Assembly (NCBI RefSeq): GCF_018069755.1
Contig: NZ_JAGQDE010000011.1
Span: 116,784-180,783 of the forward strand
Source of the DNA: Ideonella aquatica
GTDB lineage: Bacteria; Pseudomonadota; Gammaproteobacteria; Burkholderiales; Burkholderiaceae_C
Direction: 5' to 3'
Length of the DNA stretch: 64,000 nucleotides
In this document: positions 42,708 to 49,368 of the stretch, in pieces
Numbering within the stretch: position 1 is the first letter of the stretch
How the letters are laid out: every line of letters begins with the position of its first letter
The notes under the pieces: model-generated
The model's input: only the letters and a program-made list of their open reading frames with translations
The model's database searches: none
Told to the model about the DNA's origin: nothing
Translations under genes and position numbers: made by a program

Positions 42708-44120
42708 ATGGGCACGGACGTGCTGGTCATCGGTGGGGGCAATGCGGCCCTGTGCGCGGCGCTGACGGCGCGCGAGGCGGGTGCGCGCGTGCTGCTGCTC
42801 GAAGCCGCGCCGCGCGCGCTGCGCGGCGGCAACTCGGCCCACACCCGCAACCTGCGTTGCATGCACGACGCGCCGCAGGACGTGCTGGTCGACGCCTACC
42901 CTGAGGAAGAGTACTGGCAGGACCTGCTGAAGGTCACCGGCGGGCGCACCAACGAGGCGCTGGCGCGGCTGGTGATCCGCGCATCCGCCACCTGCCGTGG
43001 CTGGATGCAGCGCCATGGCGTGCGCTTCCAGCCGCCGCTGTCGGGCGCGCTGCATGTGGCGCGCACCAACGCCTTCTTCATGGGTGGCGGCAAGGCCCTG
43101 GTCAACGCCTACTACCGCAGCGCCGAGCGCCTGGGCGTGCAGGTGCGCTACGACACGCCGGTGCAGCGCATCGAGCTGCAGGACGGCCGCTTCGTCGCCG
43201 CCTGGGCCGGCGGTGAGCGCATAGAGGCCGCCAGCTGCGTGCTGGCGGCCGGCGGCTTCGAGTCCAACCGCGACTGGCTGCGCGAGGCCTGGGGCCGCAA
43301 CGCGCGCGGCGAATGGCCGGCCGACCAGTTCCTGATCCGCGGCACCCGCTTCAACCAGGGCACGCTGCTGCGCCACCTGATCGACGAGCAGCACGCCGAT
43401 GCGATCGGCGACGCCACCCAGGCCCACATGGTGGCGATCGATGCCCGCGCGCCGCTCTACGACGGCGGCATCTGCACCCGCATCGACTGCGTCAGCCTGG
43501 GCGTGGTCCTCAACCGCGACGGCGAGCGCTTCTACGACGAGGGCGAGGACTTCTGGCCCAAGCGCTACGCGATCTGGGGCCGGCTGGTGGCCCACCAGCC
43601 GGGGCAGACCGCCTGGTCGGTGATCGACGCCAAGGCCGTGGGCCGTTTCATGCCGCCGGTCTTTCCCGGCGTGGTGGCCGACAGCCTGCCCGAGCTGGCG
43701 CGCCGCCTGGGCCTGCCCGAGGACCGCTTCATGCAGACCCTGGACGACTACAACCGCGCCTGCCGCCCCGGGCGCTTCGACCACACCGTGCTTGACGACT
43801 GCGCCACCGAGGGCCTGACGCCCGCCAAGAGCCACTGGGCGCGGCCGATCGACACGCCGCCCTTCTACGGCTACGCACTGCGCCCCGGCGTGACCTTCAC
43901 CTACCTGGGCCTGCGCACCGACGAGACCGCCGCGGTGCGCTTTGCCGACCGGCCCAGCCCCAATCTGTTCGTGGCCGGCGAGATGATGGCCGGCAATGTG
44001 CTGGGCCAGGGCTACACCGCCGGTGTCGGCATGTCGATCGGCACGGCGTTTGGCCGCATCGCCGGCGAGCGCGCCGCCGCCGCGGCCCGGGTGCAGGAGG
44101 TGCGCCATGCAGCCGCTTGA
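42708..44120 (+). CDS. tcuA: FAD-dependent tricarballylate dehydrogenase
   Basis: 470 residues of the fumarate reductase/succinate dehydrogenase flavoprotein family. The dinucleotide motif VLVIGGGNAALCAALTARE opens the protein, with GGNSAHTRNLR, FFMGGGKALVNAYYRSAE and the C-terminal GEMMAGNVLGQGYTAGVGMSIG. This combination matches TcuA, which oxidises tricarballylate to cis-aconitate. The following TcuB-like electron acceptor supports this. A GTG four codons earlier is possible, but the ATG at 42708 has GGGGCGG at a better distance. Its end overlaps tcuB by 14 bases. Confidence 0.88.
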   Translation: MGTDVLVIGGGNAALCAALTAREAGARVLLLEAAPRALRGGNSAHTRNLRCMHDAPQDVLVDAYPEEEYWQDLLKVTGGRTNEALARLVIRASATCRGWMQRHGVRFQPPLSGALHVARTNAFFMGGGKALVNAYYRSAERLGVQVRYDTPVQRIELQDGRFVAAWAGGERIEAASCVLAAGGFESNRDWLREAWGRNARGEWPADQFLIRGTRFNQGTLLRHLIDEQHADAIGDATQAHMVAIDARAPLYDGGICTRIDCVSLGVVLNRDGERFYDEGEDFWPKRYAIWGRLVAHQPGQTAWSVIDAKAVGRFMPPVFPGVVADSLPELARRLGLPEDRFMQTLDDYNRACRPGRFDHTVLDDCATEGLTPAKSHWARPIDTPPFYGYALRPGVTFTYLGLRTDETAAVRFADRPSPNLFVAGEMMAGNVLGQGYTAGVGMSIGTAFGRIAGERAAAAARVQEVRHAAA

Positions 44121-45267
44121 GTCGCTGGCCGCGCAGGCCGTGGCGCTGGCCCAGGGCACGCCCACGCCCGAGGCCGAGGTGGCGCGGGTGATGCAGATCT
44201 GCAATGCCTGCCGCTACTGCGAGGGCTTCTGCGCCGTCTTCCCGGCAATGACCTACCGGCTGCGCTTCGAGCCGGCCGACGCCCACTACCTGGCCAACCT
44301 GTGTCACGCCTGCGGCGCCTGCCTGCACGCCTGCCAATACGCGCCGCCGCACGAGTTTGCGGTGAACGTGCCGCGGGCGATGGCGCGGGTGCGCCAGCGC
44401 ACCTACGCGGTCAACGCCTGGCCGGCCGCGCTGGGCCGCGCCTACGAGCGCAACGGCCTGGTGCTGTCGCTGGCGCTGGCCGCCGCGCTGGCGCTGGTGC
44501 TGGCGGTCGCGGTGGTGCTGGGCGGCGGATGGCAGGTGCCCGCGGGCGCCGGCTTCTACGCGGTGCTGCCGCACGGCCTGCTGGTGGCGCTGTTCGCGCC
44601 GGTGCTGGGTTTTGCCGCGCTGTCGCTGGCGATCGGCGTGCGCCGCTTCTGGCGCCAGGCCACGCCGGTCAGCAGCGGCCAGCCCCTGGGTGCCGACGCG
44701 GCCCGTGAGGCCACCGGCCAGGTGCTGGTGCTGCGCTACCTGGACGGCGGCCATGGCGAGGGCTGCCACAACGCCGACGACGCCTGGACCCACGCGCGCC
44801 GGCGCTTCCACCACCTGACCTTCTACGGCTTCATGCTGTGCTTTGCGGCCACCGCGGTGGCCACGCTCTACCACTACGCCTTCGGCTGGCAGGCGCCTTA
44901 TGCCTGGCCGGCGCTGCCCAAGCTGCTGGGCGTGCCGGGCGGCGTGGCGCTGGCCGTGGGCACGGCCGGCCTGGGCTGGCTGCATCTGAGGCGCCACCCG
45001 CTGCACGGCGACCCGGCGCAGCGGCCGATGGACCTGGGCTTCATCGCCCTGCTGTGCCTGGTGGCCGTCAGCGGCCTGGGCCTGTGGCTGGCCGGCGCCA
45101 GCGCCGCCATGCCCTGGTGGCTCTGTGTGCACCTGGGCGCGGTGCTGGCCCTGTTCGCCACCCTGCCCTGCGGCAAGTTCGCCCACGGCATCTACCGCAC
45201 CGCCGCGCTGCTGCGCGCCGCGGTGGAGCGCCGCCAACCCAACCCCGTCGGCCTGGGCGCCGACTGA
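44107..45267 (+). CDS. tcuB: tricarballylate utilization iron-sulfur/heme membrane protein
   Basis: 386 residues. Two ferredoxin-like clusters lie near the N-terminus (CNACRYCEGFC at about 33 and CHACGACLHACQY at about 68), followed by five or six membrane helices with histidines placed to bind b-type heme. This is the TcuB/CitB architecture, reoxidising TcuA FADH2 and passing electrons to the quinone pool. GGAGG lies upstream within the end of tcuA. Its overlap with tcuA and close spacing to the binding-protein genes show a single operon. Confidence 0.88.
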   Translation: MQPLESLAAQAVALAQGTPTPEAEVARVMQICNACRYCEGFCAVFPAMTYRLRFEPADAHYLANLCHACGACLHACQYAPPHEFAVNVPRAMARVRQRTYAVNAWPAALGRAYERNGLVLSLALAAALALVLAVAVVLGGGWQVPAGAGFYAVLPHGLLVALFAPVLGFAALSLAIGVRRFWRQATPVSSGQPLGADAAREATGQVLVLRYLDGGHGEGCHNADDAWTHARRRFHHLTFYGFMLCFAATAVATLYHYAFGWQAPYAWPALPKLLGVPGGVALAVGTAGLGWLHLRRHPLHGDPAQRPMDLGFIALLCLVAVSGLGLWLAGASAAMPWWLCVHLGAVLALFATLPCGKFAHGIYRTAALLRAAVERRQPNPVGLGAD

Positions 45268-45289
45268 TGATTTCCCAAGGAGACACCCG

Positions 45290-46255
45290 ATGAACCGCCG
45301 ACCACTGCTGGCCGCCCTGGCCATCGCGCTGATGCCACTGTGCAGCCCCGCACAGGACCTGCCCGCCAAGAAGAACCTCACCATCGTCGTCGGCTTCGCC
45401 GCCGGCGGCGCGGCCGACACCGCGGCGCGCATCATCGGCAAGAAGCTGGCCGACAACACCGGCTTCACCGTGGTGATCGACAACAAGGCCGGCGCCGGCG
45501 GCAACATCGCCCACCAGTTCGCCGCCACCGGCCCGGCCGATGGCTCGGTGCTGCTGTTCGGTTCGGTGGGCCCGCTGGCGATCGCGCCGCACCTGATGAA
45601 GCTGCCTTACGACCCGGTCAAGGACCTGACGCCGGTGACCATGGGCGTGAACTTCCCGAACGTGCTGGTGGTGCACACCGGCCTGAAGATCAGGACATTC
45701 GCCGAGTACATCGACTTCGCGCGCAAGAACCCCGGCAAGCTCGATTACGCCTCCACCGGCGCGGGCTCGGCCTCGCACCTGGCGGGCGAGCTGATGGACG
45801 ACATGGCCAAGATCGACACGGTGCACATCCCCTACAAGGGCGGCGCACCGGCGCTGCAGGACCTGCTGGGCGGCCGCGTGGCGGCCTACTACTCGACCTT
45901 GTCCACCGCGCAGCAGCACATCGACGCCGGCAAGCTGATCCCGCTGGCCGTGACCGGCGCCAAGCGCATTCCGCAGCTGCCGAACGTGCCCACCATCGCC
46001 GAGTCGGGCTTCCCCGGCTACCTGGCCACCAACTGGTACGCCTTCGTCGCCTCGGCCAAGGTGCCCAAGCCCATCCTGGACCGCTGGAACACCGAGCTGG
46101 TCAAGGTGCTGAAGTCGCCCGACGTGGTGGCCGAGCTGAACCAGCACGGCATGCCGCCCGCGCCGGGCACGCGTGAGGAGCTGGCGCAGGAAATCGCCCG
46201 CGAATCGGCGATGTGGGGCCGCGTGATCCGCGACCGCAAGATCAAGATCGACTGA
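45290..46255 (+). CDS. Bug/TctC-family tricarboxylate-binding periplasmic receptor
   Basis: 321 residues. Signal peptide (LLAALAIALMPLCSPAQ) then the TctC fold: ITIVVGFAAGGAADTAAR-type ligand loop, GAGGNIA, PYKGGAPALQDLLGG and LPNVPTIAESGFPGY. Such receptors bind tri- or dicarboxylates and feed a TctAB membrane transporter, which is not encoded here, as is common for the expanded Bug set of Burkholderiales. It has a strong AAGGAGACA site. Location after tcuB suggests tricarballylate or citrate as ligand. Confidence 0.9.
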   Translation: MNRRPLLAALAIALMPLCSPAQDLPAKKNLTIVVGFAAGGAADTAARIIGKKLADNTGFTVVIDNKAGAGGNIAHQFAATGPADGSVLLFGSVGPLAIAPHLMKLPYDPVKDLTPVTMGVNFPNVLVVHTGLKIRTFAEYIDFARKNPGKLDYASTGAGSASHLAGELMDDMAKIDTVHIPYKGGAPALQDLLGGRVAAYYSTLSTAQQHIDAGKLIPLAVTGAKRIPQLPNVPTIAESGFPGYLATNWYAFVASAKVPKPILDRWNTELVKVLKSPDVVAELNQHGMPPAPGTREELAQEIARESAMWGRVIRDRKIKID

Positions 46256-46280
46256 GCCCGCCCTCGGCAGGAGACACTCC

Positions 46281-47057
46281 ATGCACATCGTCTATCGCCT
46301 GGCCCTGCTGGCCGGCCTGGCCCTGACCCAGATCGGCGCCTGGGCGGCCGAGATCCGCGTCGTCACCTCGGGCGCCTTCACCGAGGCCTACAAGCAGCTG
46401 ATCCCGATCTACGAGCAGGCTACCGGCCACACCGTGATCAGCAGCTTCGGCGCCTCGATCGGCAATGCGCCCGATTCCATCCCCAGCCGCTTCGCCCGCG
46501 GCGAGGTGTTCGACCTGGTGATCCTTTCCGAAGGCGGGCTGGAAGCGCTGGTCAAGGCCGGCCAGGTGCAGCCCGGTTCGCGCATCGACCTGGCGCGCTC
46601 GAAGATTGGCGCCGCGGTGCGCAAAGGCACGCCCAGGCCCGACATCAGCACCGTCGAGGCGCTGAAGAAGACGCTGCTGGACGCCAAGTCGGTGGCCTAC
46701 TCGGCCAGCGCCAGCGGCACCTACCTGTCGACCGAGCTGTTCCCCAAGCTGGGCGTGGCCGAGCGGCTGAAGGAAACCGGCCAGCGCATCCTCAGCGAGC
46801 GCGTCGGTGCGGTGGTGGCGCGCGGCGACGCCGAGCTGGGCTTCCAGCAGGTCAGCGAGCTGATCTACTTCAAGGAGCTGGACTTCATCGGCACCCTGCC
46901 AGAGGAAGTGCAGCAGACGATCTTCTTCTCCGCCGGCCTGGTCAAGGGCAGCAAGGAGGCCGAATGGGCCGCGCACCTGGCGCGCTTCCTGTCGTCCGCC
47001 GCGGTGGCCGAGATCGTGCGCGCCACCGGCCTGGAGCCGGCCGCCGTGAAGCGCTGA
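46281..47057 (+). CDS. ModA-like periplasmic substrate-binding protein
   Basis: 258 residues. Signal peptide ending WAAE, then a type II periplasmic-binding fold: IRVVTSGAFTEAYKQLIPIYEQATGH and RGEVFDLVILSEGGLEAL, with GDAELGFQQVSELIY. The overall shape is that of molybdate-type receptors (ModA), but Burkholderiales use relatives next to carboxylate catabolic genes for organic acids. No ABC permease or ATPase follows, so it may serve as a sensor or a second receptor. It starts after CAGGAGA, 25 bases behind tctC. Confidence 0.85.
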   Translation: MHIVYRLALLAGLALTQIGAWAAEIRVVTSGAFTEAYKQLIPIYEQATGHTVISSFGASIGNAPDSIPSRFARGEVFDLVILSEGGLEALVKAGQVQPGSRIDLARSKIGAAVRKGTPRPDISTVEALKKTLLDAKSVAYSASASGTYLSTELFPKLGVAERLKETGQRILSERVGAVVARGDAELGFQQVSELIYFKELDFIGTLPEEVQQTIFFSAGLVKGSKEAEWAAHLARFLSSAAVAEIVRATGLEPAAVKR

Positions 47058-47065
47058 GCGGCGGC

Positions 47066-47635
47066 ATGAGCGGCCCGCTGCGGCGCCCGGCGCACCTGGG
47101 CGAGCTGTTCGTGGCCTTCTCGGTCATGGCACTGCAAGGCTTTGGTGGCGTGCTGGGGGTGGTACACCGAGAACTGGTAGAGCGCCGCCGCTGGCTGGAC
47201 GAGCAGGCGTTTGCCGGCGACTGGGCCACGGCCCAGGTCCTGCCCGGCCCCAACGTTTGCAACCTGGCGCTGATGTACGGCTGGCGCCAGTTCGGTGTGG
47301 CGGGTGCCCTGACCGCCTTGGGCGGACTGCTGCTGGCGCCCACGCTGCTGTTGCTGCTGCTGGCCACGCTGCTGAGCCAGGTCGAATCCTGGCCGTTGGT
47401 GCGCGGCGCCATCGGCGGCCTGTCGGCGGTGGCGGCCGGTCTGGTGGCAGGCGCCGGCCTGCGCCTGGGCGCCGGCCTGGCCACGCATCCTTTGGGGCGG
47501 TGGCCGGCCAGCGCGCTGGCCGCACTGGCGCTGGCCGCGCTGCTGGGCGCCCGCCTGCCCATGGTGGCGGTGGTGGTGCTGGTCGGCGTGCCAGCCTGCG
47601 TCCTGACGTGGCGCAGGCTGCGCGCGCCGCGCTGA
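47066..47635 (+). CDS. chrA: chromate transporter, N-terminal half (two-gene ChrA)
   Basis: 189 residues and five or six helices. It contains the ChrA signature LGELFVAFSVMALQGFGGVLG and the Q-V-L-P-G-P-N motif (ATAQVLPGPNVCNLALMYGW). This is the short (SCHR) arrangement in which two half-size genes together make the CHR antiporter that expels chromate. It lies eight bases after the binding protein, so it may ride on the same transcript, although the functions look unrelated. Confidence 0.88.
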   Translation: MSGPLRRPAHLGELFVAFSVMALQGFGGVLGVVHRELVERRRWLDEQAFAGDWATAQVLPGPNVCNLALMYGWRQFGVAGALTALGGLLLAPTLLLLLLATLLSQVESWPLVRGAIGGLSAVAAGLVAGAGLRLGAGLATHPLGRWPASALAALALAALLGARLPMVAVVVLVGVPACVLTWRRLRAPR

Positions 47636-47642
47636 GGGCCGG

Positions 47643-48224
47643 ATGGACCTGCCGCTGGACCTGGGTCAGTTGCTGCTGATCCACCTGAGCCTGTCGCCCT
47701 TCACGGTGGGCGGCGCGATGACGGTGGCGCCCGACCTGCACCGCCTGCTGGTGGACGAGCGCGGCTGGCTGTCCGAGGCCGATTTCACCCGCAGCCTGAC
47801 GCTGGCCCAGGCCGCGCCCGGGCCCAACGTGCTCTATGTCGCGCTGGCCGGCTGGCTGATCGGCTGGCAACACGCCCAAGGCGGGCTGGGCGCCCAGGCC
47901 AGCCTGGCCGCCGCAGCGGCGGCCACCGCCCTGGTCGGCCTGCTGCTGCCCAGCTCCTTGCTGGCCTGCCTGGCAGCCCACCTGGCACAGCGCTGGCGCG
48001 AGCAGGCGCTGCTGCAGGCCTTTCGCCGCGGCATGGAGCCGGTGGTGGTAGCCGCGATGCTGGGCACCGCGGTCTTCATCGGCCGCGGCGCCGGGCTGGG
48101 TGCAGACACCCCGCTCGGGCTGGCGCTGGCTGCGGCCACCGCGCTGGCAGTGCTGCGCACGCGCTGGCCGACCTGGGCGCTGCTGGCCGCAGGCGCCCTG
48201 GTCGGTGCGCTGGGCGCCGCCTGA
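47643..48224 (+). CDS. chrA: chromate transporter, C-terminal half (two-gene ChrA)
   Basis: 193 residues, half-size CHR domain. It carries the second copy of the signature: HLSLSPFTVGGAMTVAPDLHR and LAQAAPGPNVLYVALAGWLIG. The two halves are similar to each other, as expected from the ancestral duplication, and must pair in the membrane. Seven bases separate the genes. A hairpin at 48241-48271 follows and may end this transcription unit. Confidence 0.88.
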   Translation: MDLPLDLGQLLLIHLSLSPFTVGGAMTVAPDLHRLLVDERGWLSEADFTRSLTLAQAAPGPNVLYVALAGWLIGWQHAQGGLGAQASLAAAAAATALVGLLLPSSLLACLAAHLAQRWREQALLQAFRRGMEPVVVAAMLGTAVFIGRGAGLGADTPLGLALAAATALAVLRTRWPTWALLAAGALVGALGAA

Positions 48225-48240
48225 GGCCGCGTCGTGGCAC

Positions 48241-48271
48241 CGGTCGAGCGTGCACAGCACACGCTCGACCG
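48241..48271. terminator. 12-base hairpin after the chromate transporter
   Basis: Arms 48241-48252 and 48260-48271 are perfect reverse complements with a 7-base loop. It lies 16 bases after the chrA stop and 29 bases before the FNR-like box of the next gene. No T-run follows, so termination is likely but unproven. Confidence 0.5.
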
Positions 48272-48299
48272 TCCCCTTCGGCGGCGTTGAACCAAGCCC

Positions 48300-48341
48300 T
48301 TGATGACGGTCAAGCCGTACGGCGCCGCTTGGGCCAACCAT
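48300..48341 (+). promoter_or_regulatory. FNR/Anr-type box and -10 for the cytochrome c peroxidase gene
   Basis: TTGAT-GACG-GTCAA at 48300-48313 matches TTGAT-N4-ATCAA in nine of ten positions. A -10-like AACCAT at 48336-48341 would start transcription near 48348, placing the box at -41.5 and leaving a 13-base leader to the ATG at 48361. This also argues against the upstream ATG at 48340. Confidence 0.6.
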
Positions 48342-48360
48342 GGCGGCCCCGAGTGCCGCC

Positions 48361-49368
48361 ATGTCGTTTCGCCCGCCTCTCGTTGCCGCGCTGGCCCTGC
48401 TGTGCATCGGACTGTGCATCGGCTGGACCCAGCGCCAGACCGAACCCGATGTGCTGCCCGCCCCACCGCCGGCCCCGCCGTCGGCCCTGCCCTTCCAGGC
48501 GCTGCAGCCTTTGCCACCCACGCCCGCGCTGCCACCCGAGCGGGTGGCACTGGGCGAGCGCCTGTTCCACGAGAAGCGCCTGTCGCACGACGACAGCCTG
48601 TCCTGCGCCAGCTGCCACGACCTGGCACATGGTGGTGCCGACGCACGCCGGGTGTCGCTGGGCGTGCGGGGTCAGCCCGGGCAGCGCAACGCGCCCACGG
48701 TGTTCAATGCCAGCCTGAACTTCGTGCAGTTCTGGGATGGCCGCGCGGCCTCGCTGCGCGAGCAGGCCGCAGGCCCGGTGCACAACCCGGTGGAGATGGC
48801 CTCGAACTGGCCCGAGGTGCTGGCCAAGCTGAGTGCTGATGCCGGCTACCTGCAGGCCTTTGCCGACGTCTACGGCGGGCCGCCCACGGCCGAGCGCATC
48901 GTCGACGCGCTGGCCAGCTTCGAGGAAACGCTGCTCACGCCCGACAGCCCGCTGGACCGCCACCTGCGCGGCGAGCCCGACGCGCTCGATGCGCGCCAGC
49001 GCGCCGGCATGCAGCGCTTCATCGAGCTGGGCTGCGCCAGCTGCCACCAGGGCGTGGGCCTGGGCGGCAACATGTTTCAGCGCTTCGGCGTGATGGAGGC
49101 GCCGCCGCCCGAGGCGGCACGCGACAGCGGCCGCCAGGCGGTCACCGGGCGCGAGTCCGACCGCGGCGTCTTCAAGGTGCCGGGGCTGCGCAATGTGGCA
49201 CTGACGGCGCCCTACTTCCACGACGCCTCGGCCGCCACGCTGGACGAGGCAGTGCGCACCATGGCGCGGGTGCAGCTGGGGCACGATCTGACGGCGCAGG
49301 ATGTCGAGTTGATCGTCGCCTTCCTGCAGTCGCTGACCGGCCGCTGGCGCGGGCAGGCCCTGCAGTGA
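48361..49368 (+). CDS. di-heme cytochrome c peroxidase (CcpA/MauG family)
   Basis: 335 residues. After a single membrane or signal helix (LVAALALLCIGLCIGW) and a proline-rich linker come two heme sites, CASCH at 82-86 (SLSCASCHDLAHGG) and CASCH at 225-229 (LGCASCHQGVGLGGNMFQRFG), plus FKVPGLRNVALTAPYFHD, the family's C-terminal motif. It reduces hydrogen peroxide in the periplasm with electrons from a small cytochrome c, perhaps that at 35622. FNR/Anr-like control fits. The first helix is retained rather than clearly cleaved, so it may be membrane-anchored. Its end overlaps the GGDEF-EAL gene (GTGA). Confidence 0.9.
   Translation: MSFRPPLVAALALLCIGLCIGWTQRQTEPDVLPAPPPAPPSALPFQALQPLPPTPALPPERVALGERLFHEKRLSHDDSLSCASCHDLAHGGADARRVSLGVRGQPGQRNAPTVFNASLNFVQFWDGRAASLREQAAGPVHNPVEMASNWPEVLAKLSADAGYLQAFADVYGGPPTAERIVDALASFEETLLTPDSPLDRHLRGEPDALDARQRAGMQRFIELGCASCHQGVGLGGNMFQRFGVMEAPPPEAARDSGRQAVTGRESDRGVFKVPGLRNVALTAPYFHDASAATLDEAVRTMARVQLGHDLTAQDVELIVAFLQSLTGRWRGQALQ

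Noticed and set aside
48340..48360. Upstream ATG at 48340 as the cytochrome c peroxidase start
   Set aside because: It would lie upstream of the start site predicted from the FNR-type promoter, and it adds only a non-signal leader.
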